From the NCBI GenBank assembly GCA_013140985.1, contig JABFRU010000038.1, positions 1 through 53,690 of the forward strand: a stretch of 53,690 nt of DNA. The letters run 5' to 3'. Under the pieces are notes generated by a model. The model saw only the letters and a list, made by a program, of their open reading frames with translations. It was not told the origin of the DNA and made no database searches. The DNA is from Chitinophagaceae bacterium. GTDB lineage: Bacteria; Bacteroidota; Bacteroidia; Chitinophagales; Chitinophagaceae. Shown here in pieces: positions 14,533 through 26,210 of the stretch. Positions within the stretch are counted from its first letter, which is position 1; each line of letters starts with the position of its first letter. The position numbers and the translations under genes were made by a program.

Positions 14533-17490
14533 TTAAAATTCAAGATTAAAGCCTAATGAATAGACACGGGGACGAGTATAAAAACTATTGTCAATGCCGC
14601 CGGCTATTTCGGGATCTAATCCGCTGTATTTAGTTAATGTGAATACATTCTGAACGATAATAGAGGCCCTCAGCGTTGCCCTGTCATTCATGATCTTTCC
14701 AAAATCGTAGGAGGCAGACAGGTTATCCATTTTTAAGAAAGTGGCGTTTTCAACGAAATAGTCTGAGAAATACTGGTTGTTCTTGAAACCGGTCTTCAAA
14801 TGACTGGCTGAAACATTATAAAGATAACCTAATGAGTTAGTGGTAAATGCTGCTCCTGAGGCCACATTGTTGTACATATAACCCCCGATATTGCTTCTTA
14901 TAAGGGTTGAGAATACCCAGTTACCATAACTAACCTGGCTGTTTATCCCCAGGAAAATATCCGGATCTGCTTTTTCATAGCGGTAATAATCGCTGTTATT
15001 GATGATACCGTCTCCATTCCTGTCAACATATAAACCTTCGATGGGGTTGTTCTTTGAATCGTACACTTGTTGTAAGAGATAGAAAGTATTCCTTGGAAAA
15101 CCAACTGAATTGATCTGGGCTGTATTTCCAACACCTCCTGATATTCCGCCTACCAATAAACCGGCAAATGTTGGGTCATCTACCTGGGTTAGTTTGGTTA
15201 TTTCATTTTTATTATACGTAAAATTAAATCCGAGGTCCCAAGTTGTCTTTCTTTTTTTCAGTACTGTAGCATTGATAGAGAACTCAATTCCTTCGTTCTC
15301 CATATTGCCTACATTGGTCAATAATTCATTACTGAAATTTGTGCCCGCAGGAATAGGGATAATGCTCAGCAGGTCTTCTGTTTTCTTTTTATAAATATCG
15401 ATGCTTCCATTAAGCCTGCCTTTGAAAAAGCCAAAGTCCAATCCCAAGTTATAAGTAGAAGTTTCCTCCCATTTGATATTAGCATCGTATGCTACAGGCC
15501 TATAAACTGTATAGAAGCTATTACCAAACTGGTATTGTGCTGTATTGTTTCCGATAGTATATCTGGCTATATAGGGATAATCACCACCAATATCCTGCTG
15601 ACCTGTCTCACCATAACCCACTCTTAGTTTAAGATTGGAAATGGCAGAATATTTTTTAATACCTTTTTCTTCAGACAATACCCATGCAAGTGATACACCC
15701 GGGAATGTTTTCCAGCGAACATCAGGATTGAATCTTGAAGATCCGTCGTGACGAACGTTCACTGTTAAAAGATATTTACCCATTAAAGAATATCTGAGAC
15801 GGCCATAGTAAGAGATCAGTGTATTCTGACTTTCAAAAGGAAACGCATTGGCCGGGAATGATTCAACACCATTGGCTCCTTTGGAAGCGAACGTAGGCGC
15901 TTGTGTTAAGAAATCCTGGTACCCGTATCCGGCCATTAGATCAATATTACTCCTGATGCTTTTAATGTTTTTTGTATAATTTATAAAAGCGTCTAATAAT
16001 TTATTTTTCTTGTCCTGTTCGTATTGATTTTGTACACCGCTAGTTTGTGCACCTGAGGGTGAGGTAGCTAAATAGGCCTGGGCTGCTGAATCAGGTACGT
16101 TGATGGTTCCTTCCCCATGTGATTTGTCGAAACCAATATTAATATTAAATCTAAGATCGGGTAACCAATGCAGTTTATAGTCCAGCTGGATGTTTCCAAT
16201 GAGCCTGTTCACATCACTTTTGTCTTCCCTTAGTTCCAATAAAGCCACAGGATTCCGCGGAGCCAAACCATAAGGCTGATTATTCTGCATCCATTCAAAA
16301 TAACCGCCAAACCTCGGCCCTGTCACCGGTTGTGTAGGATCAAAAGCAGCTGCGGAACCAATAGCGCCTTCATTGGCAAATCTTGTATTGGTCATCCCTG
16401 CCCTGAAATTAAGATCGATCTTCAGGTGATTTTTCAATAACGTAGGAGAAAGATTAACAGATCCTGAAAAACGGGAAAGCTTTCCTGTTCTCAATATGCC
16501 GGATTGGTTTAAATAACCTAGTGAAAAACGATAGGGTAGCTTTTCAATACCGCCGGTCAAACTAATATTATTATCAGTACCAAAAGCTGTTTGATATACT
16601 TCATCCTGCCAATCGGTATTAGATGTTCCCAATAAAGCATTTTGAGCCGGATTTCCTTTTGTGTTTATCATGTTCCTGAATTCGTCAGCAGAAAGCACAT
16701 CCATCGTATTGGCTACTGTATATACTGAATTCAGCGTACTGAAACTTACTTTCACTTTTCCTGCTTTTCCTTTTTTGGTAGTAATGAGAATGACACCATT
16801 GGAAGCCCTGTTACCATAGATGGCTGTGGCTGCGGCATCCTTTAATATAGTAAAAGACTCGATATCATTCGGATTAATAAGACTTAAAGGATTAGCAGCA
16901 CCTGATATCCCATTATTATCAAGTGGTACATTGTCAACAACGATCAGTGGTGAATTTGAAGCACTGAGTGAAGCGCCACCACGGATCAAGATCCTGGCGC
17001 CGGCACCGGGAGCTCCGCTGGGAGTGGTGATCTGCACACCAGCTACCCGGCCATTGATCAATCCCTCCGGGGTAGTGATGGGCCCTTTTGTAAAATCTTT
17101 AGAAGTAATTGTACTAACAGCACTGGTAAGGTCTTTTCTTCTGACACTACCATAACCAGTTACTACTACCTCATTCATCGTTGCATTGGTTACAACCAAT
17201 GAAACATCTACAGAGGCTTTACCTGCAACAGAAACTTCCTGTGCGGCAAATCCAACAGATGTGATGACAAGTGTGGTGGAACCAGCCGGTACTGTGATAC
17301 TGAAACTACCATCAGCAGCAGTTTGTACAGCAGTACGGGTATCTTTTACAGTAACAGTTGCACCCGGCACACCCGAACCATCGGCTGAATTAGTAACTTT
17401 TCCGGTAACCTTTGTTTGTGCAAAAGAGATTTGCGATACCAGCAGCATTATAACGACAGCAGCTGCACGGAAATTTTTTTTCAGAGACAT
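14533..17490 (-). CDS. SusC/RagA-family TonB-dependent outer-membrane transporter
   Basis: 985 residues from the ATG at 17490; a TTG at 17496 is also in frame. A signal peptide (to about SFAQ) is followed by a carboxypeptidase-regulatory-like domain (TKVTGKVTNSADGSGVPGAT), then the segment EVVVTGYGSVRRKDLTSAVS, a plug with the LIRGG and PLIVVDNVPLDN words, and a long beta-barrel ending in GFNLEF. The barrel-plug protein imports oligosaccharides with energy from TonB; SusD forms its lid. Galactan oligomers are the inferred cargo from the adjacent GH53 and GH2 enzymes. Confidence 0.96.
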   Translation of the reverse strand: MSLKKNFRAAAVVIMLLVSQISFAQTKVTGKVTNSADGSGVPGATVTVKDTRTAVQTAADGSFSITVPAGSTTLVITSVGFAAQEVSVAGKASVDVSLVVTNATMNEVVVTGYGSVRRKDLTSAVSTITSKDFTKGPITTPEGLINGRVAGVQITTPSGAPGAGARILIRGGASLSASNSPLIVVDNVPLDNNGISGAANPLSLINPNDIESFTILKDAAATAIYGNRASNGVILITTKKGKAGKVKVSFSTLNSVYTVANTMDVLSADEFRNMINTKGNPAQNALLGTSNTDWQDEVYQTAFGTDNNISLTGGIEKLPYRFSLGYLNQSGILRTGKLSRFSGSVNLSPTLLKNHLKIDLNFRAGMTNTRFANEGAIGSAAAFDPTQPVTGPRFGGYFEWMQNNQPYGLAPRNPVALLELREDKSDVNRLIGNIQLDYKLHWLPDLRFNINIGFDKSHGEGTINVPDSAAQAYLATSPSGAQTSGVQNQYEQDKKNKLLDAFINYTKNIKSIRSNIDLMAGYGYQDFLTQAPTFASKGANGVESFPANAFPFESQNTLISYYGRLRYSLMGKYLLTVNVRHDGSSRFNPDVRWKTFPGVSLAWVLSEEKGIKKYSAISNLKLRVGYGETGQQDIGGDYPYIARYTIGNNTAQYQFGNSFYTVYRPVAYDANIKWEETSTYNLGLDFGFFKGRLNGSIDIYKKKTEDLLSIIPIPAGTNFSNELLTNVGNMENEGIEFSINATVLKKRKTTWDLGFNFTYNKNEITKLTQVDDPTFAGLLVGGISGGVGNTAQINSVGFPRNTFYLLQQVYDSKNNPIEGLYVDRNGDGIINNSDYYRYEKADPDIFLGINSQVSYGNWVFSTLIRSNIGGYMYNNVASGAAFTTNSLGYLYNVSASHLKTGFKNNQYFSDYFVENATFLKMDNLSASYDFGKIMNDRATLRASIIVQNVFTLTKYSGLDPEIAGGIDNSFYTRPRVYSLGFNLEF

Positions 17491-17526
17491 AAGCAATCAT
17501 TAAGTGTTTTAGCAATTCATTTTTTC

Positions 17527-17572
17527 ATACACAGTTTCTTCTTATAAAATCAAAATGTGTATAAAGCACACA
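17527..17572 (-). promoter_or_regulatory. Candidate operator upstream of susC
   Basis: ATACACA at 17527-17533 is the exact inverse of TGTGTAT at 17556-17562, and TGTGT at 17556-17560 also pairs with ACACA at 17568-17572 (TGTGTATAAAGCACACA). They lie about 40 to 80 bp before susC, next to the Nudix-type regulator gene, and are a plausible binding site for it. No known operator sequence is matched. Confidence 0.3.
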
Positions 17573-17695
17573 ACGTTAATACAATTTTAAATTTGTAAAA
17601 AATTTATTTTTTGATTCCCGCAAAAAACCGCAAACTTTTTTTGTCAGATGCCCTTTTTGGAACTCAAACTGATGGCCAAATGCAATTTTTCCCCC

Positions 17696-18433
17696 TCACA
17701 ATGACATTTGCTTTATCGGGGCGGCCTTCTTCCGGCCGCTTTTCTTCCTGAATTCAGGCTTAAGCTTGTATAATTTCCCCGGTCTGTGGGGTACATCGCT
17801 TTCCATTTCATCTATGTCAACCAGCCATTCTTTGATGGACATTTTTTTCCTGAAATTCCTGCGATCTAATTCTACACCGAGTATGGCTTCATATAATTCC
17901 TGCAGTTCTCTCAATGAAAATTTTTCGGGCAATAAATTAAAAACCACCGGGTAATCCATCACCTGTTGCTGGAGGCGGATCAATGAGGTGTCTAAGATTA
18001 TTTTATGATCAAATGCGAGTTTCCTGATATCATTTACAGGTTGCCAGCTCAATTCATTATGACTTAATTGTAGTTTATGATGTTTTATATCGATCAGCGA
18101 ATAGTATGCAATAGTAATTACACGGCCCGATGGGTGACGGTCAACACTGCCAAAGGCCTGCACCTGTTCGAGATAGACATCATCCATACCCGTCCTCTCT
18201 TTCAATACCCGGTAAGATGCAGATTCAATATCCTCATCTGGTTTTACAAGGTCTCCCAACAGGGAATATAATCCCTCGAATTCTTTAAAATCCGATTTGA
18301 TCAGCAGTACTTTTAATTCCTTATCATCATAACCAAAAATGACACAGTCAACAGAGATCGCAATATTGAAATAATCAAGATGGGTTATTTTTTCGATCTC
18401 CGCTGTCTTCATACGCATTTCTCTTTCTGTCAT
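17696..18433 (-). CDS. Nudix-type transcriptional regulator (NrtR/AraR-like), probable regulator of the galactan locus
   Basis: 245 residues: an N-terminal Nudix domain (about 20-150) and a C-terminal winged helix (about 160-230, FSLRELQELYEAILG and FRKKMS). The Nudix box GDLVKPDEDIESASYRVLKE plus RTG keeps the outline but has Val and Arg where catalytic Glu residues normally stand, so hydrolase activity is probably lost. In this family the degenerate Nudix domain senses a sugar or nucleotide ligand, for example AraR of Bacteroides (family knowledge). It starts 17 bp after the GH13 gene and is followed by susC 200 bp later, so it probably controls one or both; galactose or a galactan product as ligand is inference. 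Confidence 0.85.
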   Translation of the reverse strand: MTEREMRMKTAEIEKITHLDYFNIAISVDCVIFGYDDKELKVLLIKSDFKEFEGLYSLLGDLVKPDEDIESASYRVLKERTGMDDVYLEQVQAFGSVDRHPSGRVITIAYYSLIDIKHHKLQLSHNELSWQPVNDIRKLAFDHKIILDTSLIRLQQQVMDYPVVFNLLPEKFSLRELQELYEAILGVELDRRNFRKKMSIKEWLVDIDEMESDVPHRPGKLYKLKPEFRKKSGRKKAAPIKQMSL

Positions 18434-18450
18434 ACAAAAATTTTTACCGG

Positions 18451-21342
18451 TTATTGAATGATCATTTTTACAGTCACAATTTTGTTTGATGCGTTTATTC
18501 TTACTAAATAAGTTCCCGAAGGTAACCCTGAAATTTTATCCTGTAATTGCAAAACATTTCTTCCTTTGATCAACACTCCTTTAAAAGCAGTGCATACAAG
18601 CTGTCCTGTTTGATTTATTATGCTTATCTCCGCTGCTACTGTTTTGGCTGCAAGTATTTCCAAAGAAGAATTGGAGACCGGGTTGGGATATACCGTTGCC
18701 TTCCAATCATCCGCATTATTGACATTGCTAACTGAAGTTACTACCGCATTAATAAGATTCCTGTTCAGATAGACATGATATTCTCCCGGCTGCAATGTGA
18801 TGTTCTGGGCAGAGCCGGTTGCAGTAATTGTTCCACCATTGAGGTAATCATACCAGGTGCCGGCAGTCGGGAAAGTAAATGAACTTGTCTGCGCTGTCAC
18901 TTCAAAATTCCCGATCACCGCCATCATCGATGAATCAGTGGCACTTCGAACCGTTAACCATTTGAAAGCGCCGCTCATATTGCGGCTAATGGTTGTACCA
19001 TTAGCAATGAATACATCTTTGTACCAGCCATGTGCTCTTAACTTTAGTACGGCTGCATAAATATCATAAACTCTTTTTCGCTGCACCTGCTGCAGGTAAT
19101 CCCAACGAATGGGTTTGGGATCAAGGCGGCAATTATTATCAATTGTTCCATTCACACAACGGTTGATCGAAAAATCATATCCCAACTCACCAAACTCCCA
19201 GATCATTTTCGGCCCGGGCATAGATAATAAAAATGCTGCCGACATTTCGGATCGTTTCAATGCAGTAGTAAGATCCCTTACATTATGCGATGCATTCGAA
19301 TTATTACCGAATTGCAGGTTCTTATACATGATCCTTTCTTCATCATGACTTTCCATATATCCTACCAGGTAGGGATTGGCCCAACTCCTTGTAGTATGCA
19401 GCAAATGATCAAAATTAGAATTGGGAATATATCCCATCGTAGCTTCCTGGAAATTGAAAGAAGCATTGCCCCACAACATCAACCCGTAATTAGAAAGTTC
19501 TGTCTCTTCTGTATTATCAGCAAAATGTTCCAATATGCAGTAGGTCCCCGGTGATTTTAACTGCATAGTGTCGTAATATCTTTTCCAGATAGCCACCCTG
19601 TCGGCATGATACGCAGCGATACAACTTTCGTTAGTGGTGCTTCCACCGCATTGTGTGTTTTGAGTGAATCCTTTTGAAAGATCCCAGCGAAAACCATCCA
19701 GTTTGAATTCAGTTAACCAATGCTCAATGACACGACCTGTAAAATATCTTGTTGCCAGGCTCTCATGATTAAAATCATTGAATACATTATATGGATGGGT
19801 AGCCGATACATTGAACCATGGATTATTAGCAGCAGGCTGATTGGTGGTACTATTCCAGTATAAGGCCGCCAGCGGACAAGTTCCTGTTGCATGATTCAAT
19901 ACAATATCCATGATAACAGCAATACCCCTGCTGTGACAAGTATCAATAAATCTTTTCAATGCATTCTTGGGACCGAACCATTTATCGGGAGCAAAAAAGA
20001 AATTCGGATCATAACCCCAGCTTCCCTGGTAATCTGCATCATGAAATGGCATGATCTCGATCGCATTCACGCCAAGGTTTTTTAAATAATTCAATGTATC
20101 CCGTAATGTATTCCAATCATGTGCTAACAAAAAATCCCTCATCAGCAATTCATATACTACCAGGTTTCTTTTATCGGGTCTCGAAAAACTGTTATTGGTC
20201 CAGGTATAACCCGGAGCATTGGTTTGTACAATACTCACAATACCAGACTGACCGGCAGGATATGATCTTAACCCCGGGTACGTTGCTGCACTGATCTGCG
20301 GGTCCCAATTAGGATCCAATACTTTTTCAGCATAAGGTTCCGCTATTTTCAAAGCACCATCCACCAAATATTGAAATGCATACTCAGTTCCCGGTGTCAA
20401 TCCTGTTATTTTGAGCCACCAGTAATTTCCATCCGGTGTTTTGTTCATCAGATAATTGTTTTGCTCTACCCAATTGCTACCCGGAAATTCTCCAATAACA
20501 GAAACCCGGTTTTTTCCCGGAGCATATAATACCAATGTGATCTCAGTATTAATAACAGAGTAGTTTATTCCATCTCTTACTCCTGGAGGAAGCGGGGCAA
20601 TTGTTACGGTGGGAGAAACAAAAAACCTGAGTGTGTCACTGGCAAAACCCCCACCCGTTGCATCCAGTATTATTTCTGTATTGCCAGATGTTGTTAATGT
20701 TGGATTGGCAGAAATGGTTGTTGCGCCGTTTGCAGTTTGTATCAGGTTTCCATTCAACCATAACCTCATGTTGGATGAAGCGCTGGCAATACCTGCCAGG
20801 CTGATGTTATCTCCAACATTTTTACTGATTGGTTCAGGAATGCGAACATAGGTTGGCTGATAAAGCGGAACAGAGAACCGGGCCGCCAATGCGGAAGTAT
20901 AAACCGGAACATACATATCACTTGCGTCAGCATTACGCTGAACCGAAGTACCGGCGCCGTTACGAAACAGGATGGCAATTCTTTTTATTCCAACGCCAGC
21001 TGTTACCCCAAAAAAACTCCTGATACTTCCTGTAATAGTATATGTCCATTTATTACTGCCGATATAAGTTGCCTGCGCTGCAACCGGAGTTGTGCCCCAT
21101 GTGAATTTTGTATAATGCCAGTTAGTTGGACTTGTGCTTGAATCGGTGATCAATCCTATATGAACATATACATCTGATGTTGGTGTATATCCATTTAATC
21201 CCTGGTTGCCTTTTGTAGCATCCATAGTGATAACGATGGGATCGGTGTCTTTGGCAAAGTCGGATGTCCAGGTTAGTAATTGGGCGGATGCCGTACAAAC
21301 AATTAGCACAAACGCTGCGATCAGCGCAAATATCTTTTTCAT
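18451..21342 (-). CDS. Secreted GH13 alpha-amylase-family enzyme with T9SS sorting domain
   Basis: 963 residues from the ATG at 21342, where a clean signal peptide (KKIFALIAAFVLIVCTASAQ) begins. N-terminal beta-domains (about 20-250) precede a CBM48/E-set-like domain (near 260-370) and the GH13 barrel (about 400-830). The conserved regions are present: DIVLNHA, GFRWDLS with nucleophile D554, ILEHFADN with acid E605, and ESHDEER with D667. The last 85 residues form a T9SS type A domain (ATVYPNPVSNSSLEI), so the enzyme is secreted. It should act on alpha-glucans such as starch or glycogen, unlike the beta-galactan enzymes beside it; it may be a separate unit that happens to share the regulator. 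Confidence 0.92.
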   Translation of the reverse strand: MKKIFALIAAFVLIVCTASAQLLTWTSDFAKDTDPIVITMDATKGNQGLNGYTPTSDVYVHIGLITDSSTSPTNWHYTKFTWGTTPVAAQATYIGSNKWTYTITGSIRSFFGVTAGVGIKRIAILFRNGAGTSVQRNADASDMYVPVYTSALAARFSVPLYQPTYVRIPEPISKNVGDNISLAGIASASSNMRLWLNGNLIQTANGATTISANPTLTTSGNTEIILDATGGGFASDTLRFFVSPTVTIAPLPPGVRDGINYSVINTEITLVLYAPGKNRVSVIGEFPGSNWVEQNNYLMNKTPDGNYWWLKITGLTPGTEYAFQYLVDGALKIAEPYAEKVLDPNWDPQISAATYPGLRSYPAGQSGIVSIVQTNAPGYTWTNNSFSRPDKRNLVVYELLMRDFLLAHDWNTLRDTLNYLKNLGVNAIEIMPFHDADYQGSWGYDPNFFFAPDKWFGPKNALKRFIDTCHSRGIAVIMDIVLNHATGTCPLAALYWNSTTNQPAANNPWFNVSATHPYNVFNDFNHESLATRYFTGRVIEHWLTEFKLDGFRWDLSKGFTQNTQCGGSTTNESCIAAYHADRVAIWKRYYDTMQLKSPGTYCILEHFADNTEETELSNYGLMLWGNASFNFQEATMGYIPNSNFDHLLHTTRSWANPYLVGYMESHDEERIMYKNLQFGNNSNASHNVRDLTTALKRSEMSAAFLLSMPGPKMIWEFGELGYDFSINRCVNGTIDNNCRLDPKPIRWDYLQQVQRKRVYDIYAAVLKLRAHGWYKDVFIANGTTISRNMSGAFKWLTVRSATDSSMMAVIGNFEVTAQTSSFTFPTAGTWYDYLNGGTITATGSAQNITLQPGEYHVYLNRNLINAVVTSVSNVNNADDWKATVYPNPVSNSSLEILAAKTVAAEISIINQTGQLVCTAFKGVLIKGRNVLQLQDKISGLPSGTYLVRINASNKIVTVKMIIQ

Positions 21343-21408
21343 AGCAAGCCGTTTGATTTTTGAAAACAGTATTTCGAAGATAATAAATATGTACTTAAAA
21401 CACATTGA

Positions 21409-23559
<2,151 letters not shown>

Positions 23560-23564
23560 GTATT

Positions 23565-23650
23565 AGATAAAAACTAATAGATAATAGATAAAAGTTCTGC
23601 CAGGAGTGCAACTCCTTCTTTTAAAAACTTTCATCTATTAGTTTTTATCT
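23565..23650. repeat. Perfect 18-bp inverted repeat after ligA
   Basis: AGATAAAAACTAATAGAT at 23565-23582 is the exact inverse of 23633-23650. Inside it are AAAGTT/AACTTT (23591-23596 with 23626-23631) and a tight hairpin AGGAGTGCAACTCCT at 23602-23616. The arms contain 7-bp units (ATAATAG, ATAAAAG). It could end ligA transcription, but it looks like a dispersed intergenic repeat. Confidence 0.8.
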
Positions 23651-23769
23651 TTTATCTCAAAAAATAATATTGGCAATCCTCCAAAGTTGTCTAACTTCAG
23701 ATAGCTCCTGATAACCTTATCGTACCACCGTTATTAGCTGCATCCTGTCCCTGGCTAAAAAAAATTTTT

Positions 23770-24342
23770 ATGCTCAAAAAATTAGCCGGTGAAGTCTGGA
23801 AGCCGCTTAGTTTTTCCGGATGGAGGCATCTCCGCAACAGATATGCAGTTTCCAGCACTGGACGCATAGCCAGCTATAAAAAAAATGTACTGGATGATGG
23901 TAAACTACTCAGTGGTTCATTGACCACCGGCTATCGTACATTGAATTTGCATCGCCCCAATAACAAAGGCACTTTGTATATCCATCGTGAAATGGCAAAA
24001 CTTTTTTTAAAAAGATCTTCTGCTGCCCACAAGTATGTGGTTCACCTCAATCACAATAAACTGGATAATAATATTAAGAACCTGAAATGGGCAACACTCG
24101 AACAAATGATCGAACATCAACAAGGCAGCCCGGCCAAAATGGCTTATAAAGAAAAACAGGCTAACAAAACCGAAGGATTAAAGTTGACCGCCACCCAGGT
24201 AAAAAAGATCAAAAAAATTCTCAACGATAAAAACCGCGGTATTACGATCAGGAAATTAGCAGAAAATTATGGAGTAAGTGAAATGACAATGTACCGTATC
24301 AAAAGCGGTGAGAACTGGGCGAGGATACAGAAAGAACCATGA
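23770..24342 (+). CDS. NUMOD4/HNH homing-endonuclease-like protein
   Basis: 190 residues. EVWKPLSFSGWRHLRNRYAV SSTGRIAS is a NUMOD4 motif, followed by an HNH-type segment (YIHREMAKLF and VVHLNHNKLDNNIKNLKWAT) and a C-terminal helix-turn-helix-like part (GITIRKLAENYGVSEMTMYR). Such modules occur in phage homing endonucleases and as free-standing genes in Bacteroidota. The usual D/N-H pair of the HNH motif reads H-L-N-H here, so nuclease activity is uncertain. It is not inside another gene, so it is not an obvious homing insertion. Its function here is unknown; DNA binding is likely. Confidence 0.75.
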   Translation: MLKKLAGEVWKPLSFSGWRHLRNRYAVSSTGRIASYKKNVLDDGKLLSGSLTTGYRTLNLHRPNNKGTLYIHREMAKLFLKRSSAAHKYVVHLNHNKLDNNIKNLKWATLEQMIEHQQGSPAKMAYKEKQANKTEGLKLTATQVKKIKKILNDKNRGITIRKLAENYGVSEMTMYRIKSGENWARIQKEP

Positions 24343-24365
24343 TTTCTATGATTTAACAGGATTAG

Positions 24366-24381
24366 GAGGAAAGCTTCGCTA
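24366..24381 (+). repeat. Intergenic repeat copy 1 (GAGGAAAGCTTCGCTA)
   Basis: The 16-base word recurs exactly at 25454-25469, in both cases between a stop codon and the next start and followed by a TTTTATT-like tail. AGCTTCGCT can fold into a small hairpin. Confidence 0.7.
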
Positions 24382-24406
24382 ATTTTATTCTTTTTAATTC
24401 CTGTCT

Positions 24407-25438
24407 ATGCTTCAACGACCGATCAGCATTACTTTATCTATCATTATTTGCTTTGCACTAACTACAGCTGCACAACAACCCCGTAATATTGTTTTTGAAG
24501 GTGCCGGCATCCGTGGCATTGCTTATTGCGGCGCCTTGCAAAAAATGGAAGAAAACAATTGGCTCCAAAATGTGCAAAGAGTGGGAGGCACTTCAGCCGG
24601 CGCAGTTACAGCATTGACAGTTTCTCTTGGTTATACCAGCGAAGAGATCGAACAGCTGATCAGGAATACTGCTTTTAAAAAATTAAATGACGGTAATCTC
24701 TTTTTTGCCGGCGGCATCAACCGGTTGAAAAAATATTTCGGATGGTACAGGAATAAAAAAACAGATGAATGGCTAATAAGGATCATTAAGGCCAAAACCG
24801 GTAATGCGGATATCACTTTCCGGCAACTAATAGAAAAGGGGTTCAAAGAATTGTATGTTACCGGCACTTCTTTGAACAAACAACAGCTTATCATCTTTTC
24901 CCATGAGACCTATCCTGATATGAAGATCAGGGATGCGGTAAGAATATCCATGAGTATTCCCCTGTATTTTGAAGCAACTTTTATTGATTCAAAAGGAAAT
25001 ACTTTTTATCATCCAAAGAACAAAGAAGGCCTGGATGTGGTAGTAGATGGAGGTATCACCGGCAATTTCCCGATCAGGATGTTTGACAGTACAAAGTATA
25101 TTGCCGGTAATTCATCAGTCAATCAGTTTGTTATTAATAGCGAAACCATTGGCCTGCGTATTGACAGAGATGAACAGATCAGCAAAGACAAGAACAATGA
25201 GAATAGCCTGGCGCCTTTCAATGTCAACTCCCTTAAAGAATACCTGGCGGCTTTCTACGCTATCGCCATCGAAAATCTGAACCGGCAAACGCTTACAAAA
25301 GATGACTGGTCAAGAACAATATTTATCAGCAACGGGAATATTGCACCAAGGATCAGGAAAATGAAAAAACAGGAGATCGAATTGCTGATCAATAACGGCA
25401 TTAACGGGTTCAATCAATACAGAAGCAGGATCTTTTAG
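24407..25438 (+). CDS. Patatin-like phospholipase
   Basis: 343 residues with a signal peptide (to about TTAAQQ), so probably periplasmic or surface-bound. It has the patatin oxyanion loop FEGAGIRGIAYCGAL, the nucleophile elbow GGTSAG with S63 and the catalytic DGG with D214, the dyad typical of these serine lipid acylhydrolases. Substrate lipid is not indicated. The gene sits between two copies of a short intergenic repeat. Confidence 0.9.
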   Translation: MLQRPISITLSIIICFALTTAAQQPRNIVFEGAGIRGIAYCGALQKMEENNWLQNVQRVGGTSAGAVTALTVSLGYTSEEIEQLIRNTAFKKLNDGNLFFAGGINRLKKYFGWYRNKKTDEWLIRIIKAKTGNADITFRQLIEKGFKELYVTGTSLNKQQLIIFSHETYPDMKIRDAVRISMSIPLYFEATFIDSKGNTFYHPKNKEGLDVVVDGGITGNFPIRMFDSTKYIAGNSSVNQFVINSETIGLRIDRDEQISKDKNNENSLAPFNVNSLKEYLAAFYAIAIENLNRQTLTKDDWSRTIFISNGNIAPRIRKMKKQEIELLINNGINGFNQYRSRIF

Positions 25439-25453
25439 ATTTTCCGGGATATA

Positions 25454-25469
25454 GAGGAAAGCTTCGCTA
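25454..25469 (+). repeat. Intergenic repeat copy 2 (GAGGAAAGCTTCGCTA)
   Basis: Exact second copy of 24366-24381, between the patatin and DUF2461 genes. Confidence 0.7.
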
Positions 25470-25518
25470 TTTTTATTTCATCAAAATCCTATTCAATCAT
25501 TCTAATCCCAGTTCTCTT

Positions 25519-26184
25519 ATGCTGCAATCATCAACACTTAAATTTCTCAAAGACTTAAAGAAGAATAATAACAAACCCTTGTTTGAGAAGAACCGTAAAG
25601 TGTATGAAGAGGCCAAAACTGATTTTGCTGCCTTTATTCAAAAAGTGATCGACCAGCATGGAAAAAACGATCCTACAATAAAATCTGTTGTTGCAAAAGA
25701 CTGTATGTTCCGTATCAACCGTGATGTTCGTTTTTCAAAAGATAAATCTCCTTACAAAACGAATATGGGTGCTTATATCAACCGCGGAGGTAAAAAATCT
25801 TTGTTTGGCGGATATTATTTTCATTGCGAGCCGGGCCATGCTTTTACCGGCGGTGGCTTATGGATGCCAATGCCTCCTGAATTAAATAAAGTAAGACAGG
25901 AGATCGATTACAATTTTGCAGATTTTAAAAAAATAATTGCTTCTAAAAAATTCAAATCGGTTTATAAAGATCTTTCCCGTGATGCAGAGTATGTTCTTAC
26001 CCGTGTGCCCAAAGGTTATGAAGCAGATAATCCTGCCGCTGAATATTTGAAATTAAAAAGTTTTGTAGCCCTGGTTCCTTTTAAGGACAGCGACCTTACT
26101 TCAAAGGATCTTGTAAAGAAAACGGTTGCTGCTTTTGAAGCATTGCAACCTGTTATAGAATTTATTAATAATACAATTGAATGA
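25519..26184 (+). CDS. DUF2461 / TIGR02453 family protein
   Basis: 221 residues, normal for the family. The signatures are LKFLKDLKKNNNKPLFEKNR at the start, FRINRDVRFSKDKSPYKTNM and the GGYYFHCEPGHAFTGGGLWM stretch. The family is widespread and its biochemical role is not known to me. No signal peptide, so cytoplasmic. It converges with asd, the two stops being 27 bp apart. Confidence 0.9.
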   Translation: MLQSSTLKFLKDLKKNNNKPLFEKNRKVYEEAKTDFAAFIQKVIDQHGKNDPTIKSVVAKDCMFRINRDVRFSKDKSPYKTNMGAYINRGGKKSLFGGYYFHCEPGHAFTGGGLWMPMPPELNKVRQEIDYNFADFKKIIASKKFKSVYKDLSRDAEYVLTRVPKGYEADNPAAEYLKLKSFVALVPFKDSDLTSKDLVKKTVAAFEALQPVIEFINNTIE

Positions 26185-26210
26185 TCATAGCTAAAGCCCA
26201 CGCTGATTTT

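Noticed and set aside
17491-17695. Possible riboswitch in the susC upstream region
   Set aside because: Only short inverted words are present; no conserved riboswitch core could be recognised.
23770-24342. HNH gene as an inserted homing element next to ligA
   Set aside because: No interrupted host gene and no split homology on either side; kept as a free-standing gene.
25047-25280. Alternative-frame ORFs inside real genes
   Set aside because: They lie wholly within the well-supported patatin gene and similar cases; codon pattern and homology favour the main frame.
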